The notes: a model not told the origin generated them from the letters alone. A DNA stretch of 64,000 bases from Pseudolabrys sp. (GCA_029980465.1 JARYIJ010000001.1:2257749-2321748), one strand, 5' to 3'. Numbered from the stretch's first letter, positions 35,333-44,887 are shown. Made by a program: numbers and translations.

Positions 35333-37456
35333 ATGCAAGACAATACAATTGCCACCGATCGACATCCCGCAGCACTGGCCAAGTCCGGTCACGAGCCCAA
35401 GTCCGGTCACGAGGTAAGTTCGTCGCGTAATAATGCCAAAATCCGCGAGCTTGCGATCGATACCGTCCGCACGCTTGCGATCGACGCGGTGGAAAAAGCG
35501 AAGTCGGGTCATCCGGGCGCCCCGATGGGCCTCGCGCCCGTCGCCTACACCGTGTGGCAGGATTTTCTGCGCTTCGATCCGGACGATACACATTGGCCGA
35601 ACCGTGACCGTTTCGTCTTGTCCAACGGTCATGCGTCGATGCTTCTGTACGCGATGCTCTATCTGACCGGCGTCAAGGGCGACGATGGCAAGCCGGCGCT
35701 GACGCTCGACGACATCAAGCAATTCCGGCAGCTCGACAGCAGGACTCCCGGTCATCCCGAATATGGCCATACCGCCGGCGTCGAGACGACGACCGGGCCG
35801 CTCGGCCAGGGTTGCGGCAACAGCGTTGGCATGGCGCTCGCCGGCCGCTGGCTGGCACGCCATTTCAACAGGCCGGACTTTCCGCTGTTCGACTTCGATG
35901 TCTACACGGTCTGCAGCGATGGCGACATGATGGAAGGCGTCGCCAGCGAGGCGGCGTCATTCGCCGGGCATCTCAAACTCGGCAACCTGTGCTGGATCTA
36001 CGACAGCAACCACATCAGCATCGAAGGCAGCACCGAAATCACCTTCAGCGACGAAGTCGCCGCGCGCTTCAAGGCCTATGGCTGGAAGGTGCATCACCTG
36101 AAGGACGCCAACGACACGGCAGGCCTTAAGATCATGCTGAAACGGTTTCGCAAGACGACGGATGCGCCGACCCTGATCGTCGTCAACAGCCATATCGGCT
36201 TTGGCGCGCCGCATAAACAGGATACCGGCGCGGCGCACGGCGAGCCGCTCGGCGCCGAGGAAGCGAGGCTGGCGAAGAAAAGCTACGGCTGGCCCGAAGA
36301 CGCGCAATTCCTGGTGCCGGACGGCGTGCAGGCTCATTTCGCCGAAGGCTTCGGCGCGCGCGGACGCAAATGCGGCAAGGCCTGGAAGACCCTGTTCGCG
36401 GCCTATCGCGATCGATTCCCTGATCTTGCCGAGGAGCTCGACGCGATGCAGAAGCGTGAGCTGCCCGGCGGCTGGGAAGCGGACATCCCGGCGTTCCCGG
36501 CAGACGCCAAAGGCCTCGCCACCCGCGAGTCCGGCGGAAAGGTCCTCAACACGATCGCTCCACATTATCCGTGGCTGGTTGGCGGCGCTGCCGATCTCGC
36601 GCCCTCGACGAAGACTCATATGAAGGGAGCCGGCGATCTCGACGCCGGTCGGTTCGACGGCTGCAACATGCATTTCGGCGTGCGCGAGCACGCCATGGGC
36701 GCGGTCCTCAATGGCATGGCGCTGACGGGCCTGCGCGCCTTCGGTTCGACCTTCCTGATTTTCTCCGACTACATGAAGCCGCCGATCCGCCTTGCCGCGC
36801 TGATGAAACTGCCGGTCATCTACGTCTTCACGCATGACTCGATCGGCCTCGGCGAAGATGGGCCGACGCATCAGCCCGTCGAACAGTTGCTGGCGCTGCG
36901 CTCCGTGCCGGGTCTCATCACGCTGCGGCCGGCCGACGCCAATGAAGTGGCCGAAGCCTATCGCGTCGTTGCCAGGCTCCGGCATCATCCAGCCGCGCTG
37001 GTGCTGAGCCGTCAGCCGTTGCCGACGCTGGACCGCGGTCGTTATGCGGCGGCATCGGGCCTCGCCCGCGGCGCTTACGTGCTCGCCGATGCCGATCGTC
37101 CGCGGGTGATCCTGATCTGCACGGGCAGCGAGGTGCACTTGTGCGTCGAGGCCTATGAGAGGCTGAAGGGCGAGGGCATCGCCTGCCGCGTCGTCAGCAT
37201 GCCATCATGGGAGCTGTTCGAGGCGCAGGATATGGCCTACCGCGAGACCGTGCTGCCGCCGTCGACCGCCGCCAGGGTATCGGTTGAAATGGGCTCCACA
37301 ATTGGCTGGGATCGCTATATCGGTCCTCGCGGCACCGCGATCGGGATGCACCGCTTCGGCGCTTCGGCGCCGCTCAAGGACTTGCTGCCGCGGTTCGGAT
37401 TTACCGTCGAGGCCGTGCTGGCGGCGGCGCGGAAACAGATGGAGGACTCCAGATGA
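35333..37456 (+). CDS. tkt: transketolase
   Basis: A 707-residue thiamine-diphosphate enzyme that moves two-carbon units between ketose and aldose phosphates in the pentose phosphate and Calvin-type pathways. The N-terminal domain has AKSGHPGAPMGLAP and GHASMLLYAM, with TGPLGQGCGNSVGMA and the cofactor motif CSDGDMMEG. The pyrimidine domain has VREHAMGAVLNGMAL and the C-terminal LPSWE-type stretch. The first 30 residues are an extension before the usual start of the fold, and include a duplicated KSGHE element. The ATG at 35333 follows CCGGATGA. The stop overlaps the transaldolase fusion start (ATGA). Confidence 0.95.
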   Translation: MQDNTIATDRHPAALAKSGHEPKSGHEVSSSRNNAKIRELAIDTVRTLAIDAVEKAKSGHPGAPMGLAPVAYTVWQDFLRFDPDDTHWPNRDRFVLSNGHASMLLYAMLYLTGVKGDDGKPALTLDDIKQFRQLDSRTPGHPEYGHTAGVETTTGPLGQGCGNSVGMALAGRWLARHFNRPDFPLFDFDVYTVCSDGDMMEGVASEAASFAGHLKLGNLCWIYDSNHISIEGSTEITFSDEVAARFKAYGWKVHHLKDANDTAGLKIMLKRFRKTTDAPTLIVVNSHIGFGAPHKQDTGAAHGEPLGAEEARLAKKSYGWPEDAQFLVPDGVQAHFAEGFGARGRKCGKAWKTLFAAYRDRFPDLAEELDAMQKRELPGGWEADIPAFPADAKGLATRESGGKVLNTIAPHYPWLVGGAADLAPSTKTHMKGAGDLDAGRFDGCNMHFGVREHAMGAVLNGMALTGLRAFGSTFLIFSDYMKPPIRLAALMKLPVIYVFTHDSIGLGEDGPTHQPVEQLLALRSVPGLITLRPADANEVAEAYRVVARLRHHPAALVLSRQPLPTLDRGRYAAASGLARGAYVLADADRPRVILICTGSEVHLCVEAYERLKGEGIACRVVSMPSWELFEAQDMAYRETVLPPSTAARVSVEMGSTIGWDRYIGPRGTAIGMHRFGASAPLKDLLPRFGFTVEAVLAAARKQMEDSR

Positions 37457-40329
37457 CACCGCCCGTGAAGACTCAGGCGCAGGCCACGACGGACCGGACC
37501 GCGAAAAATCCGCTCGCCGCGCTGCACGATCATGGTCAGGTGCCCTGGCTCGACTTCCTGTCGCGGCGTTTCATCGCCGACGGCAGTCTGAAAACGCTGG
37601 TCGAGCGCGACGGCGTGACGGGCGTGACCTCCAATCCGTCGATCTTCGAGAAGGCCATCGGCGGCAGCGGCGATTACGACGACGCGCTGAAGACGACGCT
37701 GGCCAAGGGCGATCGCGACGTGATGTCGCTCTACGAGTCGCTCGCCATCGAGGATATCCGCAACGCAGCCGACGTTTTGCTGCCGGTCTACAGGAAGACG
37801 AACGGCGCCGACGGCTTCGTCAGTCTCGAAGTGTCGCCTTATCTCGCCATGGATACCGGCGCGACGATCGCCGAAGCCAGGCGTTTGTGGGCCGAAGCGA
37901 AGCGCGACAACCTGATGATCAAGGTGCCGGCCACGAAGGCCGGCCTGCCGGCGATCCGCGCGCTGACCGGCGAGGGCATCAACGTCAACATCACGCTTCT
38001 GTTTTCGCAGGACGTCTACGAACAGGTCGTCGAGGCCTACCTCGGCGGCCTGGAGGACCTTCTCGCCAAGGGCGGCGATCCGAAGAAGATCGCGAGCGTC
38101 GCCAGTTTCTTCGTCAGCCGCATCGACGTCGCCGTCGACAAGCAGCTCGATGAAAAGATCGAGGCCGGCGACAAGAGTCTCGCCTCGCTGCGCGGCAAGG
38201 TCGCCATCGCCAACGCCAAGCTCGCCTACCAGCGCTACAAGCGCCTGTTCAGCGGCGCGCGGTGGGACAAGCTGAAGGCCAAGGGCGCGAGGACGCAGCG
38301 CCTGCTCTGGGCCAGCACCGGCACAAAGAACAAGGAGTACAGCGACGTTCTTTACGTCGACGGAATGATCGCCGACGACACCGTCAATACGATGCCGCCG
38401 GCGACGATGGATGCTTTCCGCGATCACGGCAAGGTCGCCGACAGTCTCGACAGGAATATCGACGAGGCAAAGGCGACGATGGCTCGTCTCGCCGGAGCCG
38501 GCATTTCCATCGACAAGGTGACGGACAACCTGGTCGAAGAGGGCGTGCAGCTGTTCGCTGATGCTTTCGACAAGCTGCTCGGCGCGGTGGCGCACAAGCG
38601 TAACGCGATTCTGGGTAAGGCGATCGACGCGCAGCGGCTGACGTTGCCGGCCGGTCTCGACAAGGCCGTGAAGACGACGCTCGACGACTGGCGCCGCCAC
38701 GGCATGGTGCGCGCATTATGGGCGGGCGATGCCGGAGTGTGGACCGGCGCTGATGAAGCGAAATGGCTCGGCTGGCTTACCATCGTCGAGGAGGAAGCCA
38801 GGCGGCTAAGGGATCTGAAGGCAATCGGCGACGACGTGCGCAAGCAGGGCTTCACGCATGCGGTGCTGCTCGGCATGGGCGGCTCGAGCCTCGGCCCGGA
38901 AGTGTTATCGGAGACCTTTGGCGTCCAAAAGGGATATCCGCATCTGCACGTGCTCGACTCGACCGATCCGGCGCAGGTGCGCGCGCTGGAAGCGAAGATC
39001 GATCCGGCCCGGACGCTGTTTATCGTGTCGAGCAAGTCCGGCAGCACGCTCGAGCCGAATATCTTGAAGGCCTATTTCTTCGAGCGGACCAAAGCGGCGG
39101 TCGGCGGCAAGGCCGGGTCGCATTTCATCGCCGTCACCGACCCGGGCTCCAGCCTCGAGAAAGAAGCGCGGCGCGACGGTGTCCGCCATATCGTGCATGG
39201 CACGCCGAGCATCGGCGGCCGCTATTCGATTCTCTCGGCGTTCGGCATGGTTCCTGCGGCGGTGATGGGCCTCGACCTCGACCGCATCGTCGAAACCACA
39301 ACACGGATGGTGCATAGCTGCGGCGCGCATGTGCCGCCGGCCGACAATCCGGGTGTGTCGCTCGGCGTGGCGATGGGCGAAGCGGCGAAGGCGGGTCACG
39401 ACAAGCTCACCATCGTGGCGTCGCCGGGCATCGCGGACTTTGGCGCGTGGCTGGAGCAACTGGTGGCTGAATCGACCGGAAAACACGGCAAGGGCATCGT
39501 GCCGGTCGATCTCGAGCCGCTGGGCGATCCGGTGAAATATGGCCGCGACCGCTTGTTCGTCTATCTGCGTCTCGCCACGAAGCCTGACGCCGCGCAAGAC
39601 AAGGCGATGGACGCGCTCGAAGCGGCCGGCCATCCGGTCGTGCGCGTCGACGTCGCCGATGCGTACGCCATTTTTCAGGAATTCTTCCGTTTCGAAATGG
39701 CCACTGCGGCGGCGGGCGCGATCATCGGCATCAATCCGTTCGATCAGCCCGACGTCGAAGCCAGCAAGGTGCAGACGCGCGAACTGACCTCGGCCTACGA
39801 AAAGGACGGCAAGCTTCCCGAAGAGCGGCCCTTCTTCGAAGGCGGCGGCATCGCTCTCTATGCCGACAAGAGCGACGCCGACGCGCTCGGCAAGCACTCC
39901 TCGCTTGCGGCCTATCTGGCCGCCCATCTCAAGCGTGCCAGGGCCGGCGATTATGTTGCGCTGCTCGCCTACGTCGAGCGCAACGGCGTGCATATCGGCG
40001 CGCTGCAGGAGATTCGCACGATGATCCGCGACAGCAGAAAGCTTGCCACCTGCGTCGGTTTCGGTCCGCGCTTCCTGCATTCGACTGGCCAGGCCTACAA
40101 GGGCGGTCCCGACACCGGCGTGTTCCTGCAGATCACCTGCCATCCGGCAACGGATGTCGCCATCCCGGGCCACAGGTACAGCTTCGGCGTGGTCGAGGCG
40201 GCGCAGGCGCGCGGCGACCTCGAAGTGCTGGCGCAGCGCAAGCGGCGCGTGCTGCGCATTCACATCGGGTCGCACGTCGCGGCTGGATTGACTACGCTGA
40301 AGGGTGCGATCCGCGAGGCGCTGGCCTAG
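37453..40329 (+). CDS. transaldolase / glucose-6-phosphate isomerase fusion
   Basis: A 958-residue bifunctional protein. Residues 1 to about 370 are transaldolase (VTSNPSIFEKAIGGSGDY and the Schiff-base Lys in LMIKVPATKAG). From about residue 400 to the end is glucose-6-phosphate isomerase, with LGMGGSSLGPEVL and VSSKSGSTLEPNILKAYFF. Such fusions are known in alphaproteobacteria and cyanobacteria. One enzyme exchanges three-carbon units between sedoheptulose-7-phosphate and glyceraldehyde-3-phosphate, and the other interconverts glucose- and fructose-6-phosphate. The start overlaps the transketolase stop by four bases. Translational coupling to transketolase and the following zwf-type genes makes this a pentose phosphate operon. 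Confidence 0.93.
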   Translation: MTPPVKTQAQATTDRTAKNPLAALHDHGQVPWLDFLSRRFIADGSLKTLVERDGVTGVTSNPSIFEKAIGGSGDYDDALKTTLAKGDRDVMSLYESLAIEDIRNAADVLLPVYRKTNGADGFVSLEVSPYLAMDTGATIAEARRLWAEAKRDNLMIKVPATKAGLPAIRALTGEGINVNITLLFSQDVYEQVVEAYLGGLEDLLAKGGDPKKIASVASFFVSRIDVAVDKQLDEKIEAGDKSLASLRGKVAIANAKLAYQRYKRLFSGARWDKLKAKGARTQRLLWASTGTKNKEYSDVLYVDGMIADDTVNTMPPATMDAFRDHGKVADSLDRNIDEAKATMARLAGAGISIDKVTDNLVEEGVQLFADAFDKLLGAVAHKRNAILGKAIDAQRLTLPAGLDKAVKTTLDDWRRHGMVRALWAGDAGVWTGADEAKWLGWLTIVEEEARRLRDLKAIGDDVRKQGFTHAVLLGMGGSSLGPEVLSETFGVQKGYPHLHVLDSTDPAQVRALEAKIDPARTLFIVSSKSGSTLEPNILKAYFFERTKAAVGGKAGSHFIAVTDPGSSLEKEARRDGVRHIVHGTPSIGGRYSILSAFGMVPAAVMGLDLDRIVETTTRMVHSCGAHVPPADNPGVSLGVAMGEAAKAGHDKLTIVASPGIADFGAWLEQLVAESTGKHGKGIVPVDLEPLGDPVKYGRDRLFVYLRLATKPDAAQDKAMDALEAAGHPVVRVDVADAYAIFQEFFRFEMATAAAGAIIGINPFDQPDVEASKVQTRELTSAYEKDGKLPEERPFFEGGGIALYADKSDADALGKHSSLAAYLAAHLKRARAGDYVALLAYVERNGVHIGALQEIRTMIRDSRKLATCVGFGPRFLHSTGQAYKGGPDTGVFLQITCHPATDVAIPGHRYSFGVVEAAQARGDLEVLAQRKRRVLRIHIGSHVAAGLTTLKGAIREALA

Positions 40330-40400
40330 TGTCGTGGGTCAGAAATTCGCTTCATTGCTCCTGCGAGTCCTTTAAGCGAAGTTTTGAACCAAAACGACAC
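40329..40400. repeat. imperfect inverted repeat after the fusion gene
   Basis: The left side begins GTGTCGT and contains TTCGCTT, and the right side contains AAGCGAA and ends ACGACAC, with similar sequence between them, so an imperfect hairpin of about 25 base pairs is possible. It starts at the stop codon of the transaldolase fusion gene and is followed 15 bases later by a second, tighter inverted repeat. It may be a terminator or part of a repeated extragenic element. Confidence 0.5.
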
Positions 40401-40415
40401 CAGAATTACGATTTG

Positions 40416-40490
40416 CTAGTGTCCTGCGAATCCGAAGTTCGCTTTCGAAGATGCTGCAAAGTGTGGCGAGCTTCGGATTCGGGACACTAG
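40416..40490. repeat. long inverted repeat upstream of gnd
   Basis: The left arm (40416-40437) runs CTAGTGTCC, TG, CGAATCCGAAG; the right arm (40471-40490) is the reverse complement except that the left arm has one extra base and a TG/C change. The stem is about 20 base pairs with a loop of 33 bases. Both ends are CTAG. The structure resembles a short palindromic mobile repeat and would form a stable hairpin in mRNA, separating transketolase-fusion expression from gnd. Confidence 0.7.
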
Positions 40491-40508
40491 TCTGGAAGGA
40501 GACGACGA

Positions 40509-41495
40509 ATGCAGTTGGGCATGATCGGCCTGGGGCGAATGGGCGGCAATATCGTCCGGCGCCTGATGACAAAGGGCCACGACTGCATCGTCTTCGATCG
40601 GGACAGGAAAGCGACCGAAGGCCTTGCCAAAGAAGGCGCAACCGCCGGCAAGGACCTCGCCGACCTCGTGGCCAAGCTTGAAAAGCCGCGCGCGGTGTGG
40701 GTGATGCTGCCGGCCGGCGCGGTCACCGAGCAGGCCGTCGACCAGCTCGCCGGTCTGCTCGACAAAGGCGACGTCATCATCGACGGCGGCAACTCGTTCT
40801 ACAAGGACGATGTGCGCCGCGCCAAGGCGCTGCGCGCCAAAGGTATCCACTACGTCGATTGCGGCACCAGCGGCGGCGTCTGGGGCAAGGATCGCGGCTA
40901 TTGCCTGATGATCGGCGGCGACAAGGAGGTTGTCGACCGTCTCGACCCGATTTTCGACGCGCTGGCGCCGGGGCGGGGCGATCTCGCGCCGACCTCCGGC
41001 CGCAAAGGCCGCGATCCGCGCGTCGAGCGGGGCTACGTGCATTGCGGGCCGAACGGCGCCGGCCGCTTCGTCAAGATGGTGCACAACGGCATCGAATACG
41101 GGCTGATGCAGGCCTATGCCGAAGGCTTCAACATCTTGCGCCGGGCGTCGGCCGAGACCCTGCCGCAGGATCAGCGCTTCGATTTCGACATCGCCGATAT
41201 CGCCGAGGTCTGGCGGCGCGGCAGCGTGATCGGCTCGTGGCTGCTCGACCTGACCGCGATCGCGCTGGCGCGCGACCCGGCGCTGAAGGAGTTCACCGGC
41301 ACCGTCGAGGATTCCGGCGAGGGCCGCTGGACGGTGATGACGGCGATCGAGGAAGCAGTGCCGGCCGACGTGCTCTCGGCGGCGCTCTATGCGCGCTTCC
41401 GCTCGCGCGATCGCAACAGCTTCGCCGACAAGCTGCTGTCGGCGATGCGCAACGAATTCGGCGGCCATGTCGAGATGAAGTCGGCGGCCGAATGA
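40509..41495 (+). CDS. gnd: 6-phosphogluconate dehydrogenase (decarboxylating), short type
   Basis: A 328-residue enzyme of the short GntZ/YqeC-type class. The N-terminus [19 protein letters not shown] is the dinucleotide motif. [10 protein letters not shown] and [22 protein letters not shown] supply the substrate site, with the catalytic Lys in [10 protein letters not shown]. It oxidises and decarboxylates 6-phosphogluconate to ribulose-5-phosphate. The Asp in VFDRDRK at the end of the second strand, where NADP enzymes have Asn-Arg-Thr, hints at NAD preference, which is known for this class. GGAAGGAGA lies seven bases before the start. zwf follows after one base. Confidence 0.9.
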   Translation: MQLGMIGLGRMGGNIVRRLMTKGHDCIVFDRDRKATEGLAKEGATAGKDLADLVAKLEKPRAVWVMLPAGAVTEQAVDQLAGLLDKGDVIIDGGNSFYKDDVRRAKALRAKGIHYVDCGTSGGVWGKDRGYCLMIGGDKEVVDRLDPIFDALAPGRGDLAPTSGRKGRDPRVERGYVHCGPNGAGRFVKMVHNGIEYGLMQAYAEGFNILRRASAETLPQDQRFDFDIADIAEVWRRGSVIGSWLLDLTAIALARDPALKEFTGTVEDSGEGRWTVMTAIEEAVPADVLSAALYARFRSRDRNSFADKLLSAMRNEFGGHVEMKSAAE

Positions 41496-41496
41496 C

Positions 41497-43002
41497 ATGA
41501 ACGACAGAGCGAAGGCCGCGCCGTCGTGCGTTTTTGTCATCTTCGGAGCCGCCGGAGACCTGACGCGGCGCCTGCTGATGCCGGCGATCTACAACCTGAG
41601 CCGGGCCGGACTTTTGGCGGAGGATTTCAAGATCGTCGGAGTCGCGCGCGGCGAGAAGAGCGACGAGGAGTTTCGCGCCGAGCTCGACGGGAGCATACGC
41701 GACTTCGCTGAGGGTTCGGACAGTGACGGCCCCTGGACGTGGCTGCGCAGCCGCGTGAACTACCTCAAGGGCGATCTCACGGACACCGCGACGTATCGGG
41801 CGCTTGGCGAAAGACTTGAGAAGGCGGGCCGGGAGAACGCTCTCTTTTACCTCGCGACGCCGCCGTCGGTGTTCGCGCCGGTCATCGAGCATCTCGGCCG
41901 CGCCAAGCTTCTCGACGAAAGCGGGGGCGGCTGGCGGCGCGTCATTATCGAGAAGCCGTTCGGCACTGATCTTGAATCGGCCAAGGCGCTGAATCGCAAG
42001 ATCCTCTCGGTCATGTCCGAGCGGCAGATTTTCCGCATCGACCACTACCTCGGCAAGGAGACGGTGCAGAACATCATGGTGCTGCGGTTCGGCAACGGCA
42101 TTTTCGAGCCGATGTGGAATCGCAACCATATCGACCACGTGCAGATCACGGTGGCCGAGACGGTCGGTGTCGAAGGCCGCGGCAAGTTCTACGACGCCAC
42201 CGGCGCGTTGCGCGACATGATCCCCAATCATCTGTTCCAGCTGCTCGAATTGACGGCGATGGAGCCGCCGACCTGCTTCGATGCCGAGGCGGTGCGCACC
42301 GAGAAGGCCAAGGTGCTGCAGGCGGTGCATCCGTTCGGACACAACGACGCCGAGCGGAGCGTCGTGCGCGGCCAGTACACGGCGGGCACCGTTAACGGCA
42401 AGGCGATGAAGGCCTACCGGCAATCGCCGGACGTCGCCCCCGACTCCCGGACCGAAACCTACGTTGCGCTCAAGCTGATGATGGACAACTGGCGGTGGGC
42501 CGGCGTGCCGTTCTACCTGCGCACCGGCAAGGCGCTGGAAACGCGGCACAGCGAGATCGTCATTCGCTTCAAGCAGGCGCCGTTCGCACTGTTCCGCGAT
42601 ACCCCGGTCGACAGCCTGACGCCGAACGATCTGGTGTTGCACCTGCAGCCGGAAGAGGGCGTGACGGTGTCGTTCGGCGTCAAGAAGCCAGGCCCGAAGG
42701 TCGCCATGAGAGGCGTCGAGATGCGCTTCGATTACAAGGATTATTTCAAGGTCATGCCGAGCACGGGCTATGAGACGCTGATCTACGACTGCATGACCGG
42801 CGACACCACTTTGTTCAAGCGCGCCGAGGAGATCGAAGCGGGCTGGCGCATCGTCCAGCCGATGCTCGATCTGTGGGCGGGCGGGGCGATGGACGCGCCG
42901 GCGCCGTATCGGGCGGGCTCGCAGGGGCCGAAGGAGGCCGACGAGCTGCTCGCCCGCGACGGGCGGCAATGGCGCGCGCTGGTCGGGCCGGACCGGCCAT
43001 GA
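41497..43002 (+). CDS. zwf: glucose-6-phosphate dehydrogenase
   Basis: A 501-residue enzyme, the usual length. FGAAGDLTRRLLMPAIYNL is the cofactor motif, IEKPFGTDLESAKALN the conserved EKPxG, and RIDHYLGKETVQNIMVLRF the substrate-binding and catalytic signature (HYLGKE). It oxidises glucose-6-phosphate to 6-phosphogluconolactone. The start is one base after the gnd stop, so the two are tightly linked. The lactonase gene follows 25 bases downstream, making an ordered gnd-zwf-pgl set. Confidence 0.96.
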   Translation: MNDRAKAAPSCVFVIFGAAGDLTRRLLMPAIYNLSRAGLLAEDFKIVGVARGEKSDEEFRAELDGSIRDFAEGSDSDGPWTWLRSRVNYLKGDLTDTATYRALGERLEKAGRENALFYLATPPSVFAPVIEHLGRAKLLDESGGGWRRVIIEKPFGTDLESAKALNRKILSVMSERQIFRIDHYLGKETVQNIMVLRFGNGIFEPMWNRNHIDHVQITVAETVGVEGRGKFYDATGALRDMIPNHLFQLLELTAMEPPTCFDAEAVRTEKAKVLQAVHPFGHNDAERSVVRGQYTAGTVNGKAMKAYRQSPDVAPDSRTETYVALKLMMDNWRWAGVPFYLRTGKALETRHSEIVIRFKQAPFALFRDTPVDSLTPNDLVLHLQPEEGVTVSFGVKKPGPKVAMRGVEMRFDYKDYFKVMPSTGYETLIYDCMTGDTTLFKRAEEIEAGWRIVQPMLDLWAGGAMDAPAPYRAGSQGPKEADELLARDGRQWRALVGPDRP

Positions 43003-43027
43003 CGCGTCCCGGAAAGGCCACGGCCTC

Positions 43028-43732
43028 ATGAGCGGGGATCTGCACGTGTTCGACGATGCCGAGGCGCTGGCCGTCGGCGCCGCGCGGTGGCTGCGCGACA
43101 AGGCGCAGGCGGCGACAGGCCGGTTCGCCATTTGCTGCTCCGGTGGCGCGACGCCGCAACGGCTGTACCGGTTGCTGGCGCAGCAGGACATGCCGTGGGA
43201 CCGCGTGCACTGGTTCTGGGGCGACGAACGCTTCGTGCCGCACGACCATCCGGACAGCAATTACGGCATGACGCGCAAGGCGCTGTTCGATCACGCACGC
43301 GTGCCGCCCCGGAACATTCATCCGGTCCCGTTCGACGGGTTGACGCCCGAGCAGTCCGCGCGCGCCTACGAGCGGACGCTGCGCGACTACTACGGCGCGC
43401 CGGAGCTCGACCCCGCGCGGCCATTGTTCGGCGTGATGCTGCTCGGCATCGGCGACGACGGCCACACCGCGTCGCTCTTTCCGGGCCAGCCGGCGCTCGA
43501 CGAAAGACGACGCTGGGCCGTCGCCGTGGCCGGTGCAAGGAGCGAGGACCGCGTCACGCTGACCTATCCGGCGCTCGACAGCGCGCTCGACGCCGTCTTC
43601 CTCGCCGCCGGCGGCGAGAAACGCGCGGCCGTCGCCCGAGCGCGTGCCGGCGACCGCGCTCTGCCGGCGGCGCGCGTGACGCCGGCCGGCGCCCTCCACT
43701 GGTTCATCGATCGCCTGGCGGTTGCCGCATGA
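43028..43732 (+). CDS. pgl: 6-phosphogluconolactonase
   Basis: A 234-residue DevB-type lactonase. CCSGGATPQRLYRLLA, WGDERFVPHDHPDSNYGM and GIGDDGHTASLFPG are the conserved phosphate- and lactone-binding motifs. It hydrolyses the lactone made by the upstream dehydrogenase. The stop overlaps the ROK-type kinase start by four bases (ATGA). The gene overlaps long antisense frames that are only shadows. Confidence 0.93.
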   Translation: MSGDLHVFDDAEALAVGAARWLRDKAQAATGRFAICCSGGATPQRLYRLLAQQDMPWDRVHWFWGDERFVPHDHPDSNYGMTRKALFDHARVPPRNIHPVPFDGLTPEQSARAYERTLRDYYGAPELDPARPLFGVMLLGIGDDGHTASLFPGQPALDERRRWAVAVAGARSEDRVTLTYPALDSALDAVFLAAGGEKRAAVARARAGDRALPAARVTPAGALHWFIDRLAVAA

Positions 43733-44427
43733 AAAAGCCCGGCCGCAGATCGGAACGCCGCATCCTCACCATCGACGTCGGTGGTACGCACGTGAAATTC
43801 GAGGTGAGCGGCAATGCCGAGCGCCGCGAGTTCGAATCGAGTCCCGATCTGTCCGCGAAGACGATGGCCGCCAAGGTCCTGGAGCTGACGAAGGACTGGA
43901 GTTACGACGTGGTTTCGATCGGCTATCCGGGCGTCGTGGTCCGCAATCGTATCGTCGCCGAGCCGCGCAATCTCGGCCGCGGCTGGCGCGGCTTCGATTT
44001 CGGCGCGGCGTTCCGCTGTCCGGTCAAGGTGATCAACGACGCGGCGATGCAGGCGGTCGGCAGCTATCAGGGCGGCCGCATGCTGTTTCTCGGCCTTGGC
44101 ACCGGGCTCGGCACGGCGATGATCATCGACGGCGTGATCGAGTCGATGGAACTGGCGCATCTGCCCTATCGCAAGCACAAGACCTACGAGGAGTATCTCG
44201 GCGTCGCCGGGTTCAAGCGCCTCGGCAAGAAGCGGTGGCGCAAGCATGTGCGCAACGTCATCAAGATGTTTTCCGCGGCGCTGCAGCCCGATTACGTCAT
44301 GATCGGCGGCGGCAACGCCGAGCATCTCGGCCGCATGCCCGGAAACGTCCGCCTCGGCGATAACGACAACGCGTTTGCCGGCGGCTATCGTCTTTGGCAG
44401 AGCGGCAGCGGCATCGATTACCAGTGA
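43729..44427 (+). CDS. ROK-family kinase, polyphosphate-glucokinase-like
   Basis: A 232-residue sugar kinase. The N-terminal ILTIDVGGTHVKFEV is the phosphate-1 motif, and LGLGTGLGTAMIIDG is the adenosine/phosphate-2 motif. Its small size and sequence pattern fit the polyphosphate glucokinase branch of the ROK family, so it may phosphorylate glucose using polyphosphate or ATP. A cysteine cluster of typical ROK repressors is absent and there is no HTH. Coupling to pgl by an ATGA overlap suggests it feeds glucose-6-phosphate into the operon's pathway. The phosphate donor cannot be decided from sequence. Confidence 0.82.
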   Translation: MKKPGRRSERRILTIDVGGTHVKFEVSGNAERREFESSPDLSAKTMAAKVLELTKDWSYDVVSIGYPGVVVRNRIVAEPRNLGRGWRGFDFGAAFRCPVKVINDAAMQAVGSYQGGRMLFLGLGTGLGTAMIIDGVIESMELAHLPYRKHKTYEEYLGVAGFKRLGKKRWRKHVRNVIKMFSAALQPDYVMIGGGNAEHLGRMPGNVRLGDNDNAFAGGYRLWQSGSGIDYQ

Positions 44428-44513
44428 AGACGGACAAGCGGCCCCGCTATCGGGTAAGATCGCGCCCGCAAGCCGGCGCTGTGCTGTCCGGCTTGAAAGT
44501 CGCGAGGAACGCC

Positions 44514-44834
44514 GTGCGGATCGTCTCAGCCTGTTTGTTGTGCCTCGCCTTGGCGGCAAGCGCCGCGGCCGAAGACGGCCAGAATCCGGTCGAGCGGGGC
44601 CGCGCCATCGCGCAGGAATTCTGCTCGTCGTGTCATGCGATCGGCAAGGCGGACGAGAGCCCGCGTCAGGGCGCGCCGCCGTTCCGCACTCTGAGCAAAA
44701 CGATCGATCTGGATGAACTGCCGTCGCGGTTGCAGCGAGGATTGACCTCAGGCCACCCGGCGATGCCGTCCTTCAAGTTCAGCGGCCGCGACGCCCGCGC
44801 CATGCGCGACTATCTGCGCACCGTTCAGGACTAG
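44514..44834 (+). CDS. small class I cytochrome c
   Basis: A 106-residue precursor. The N-terminal signal peptide is RIVSACLLCLALAASAAAE and the mature protein has one haem site CSSCH in FCSSCHAIGKAD, followed by the distal Met in HPAMPSFKFSG. It is therefore a periplasmic electron carrier of about 80 mature residues. The GTG at 44514 is favoured by GAGGAA just upstream and by the signal peptide. An earlier GTG at 44424 would overlap the kinase stop. Its place at the end of a sugar-phosphate operon is unusual, and the redox partner is unknown. Confidence 0.83.
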   Translation: MRIVSACLLCLALAASAAAEDGQNPVERGRAIAQEFCSSCHAIGKADESPRQGAPPFRTLSKTIDLDELPSRLQRGLTSGHPAMPSFKFSGRDARAMRDYLRTVQD

Positions 44835-44887
44835 CGGTTGCCGGAGCATCGCGCTTCGCCCGTCTCCATGGTTCGCCCCGAAACGGG

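Noticed and set aside
41293..43260. A 655-codon minus-strand frame opposite zwf
   Set aside because: This is an antisense shadow of a GC-rich gene; zwf has all its signature motifs.
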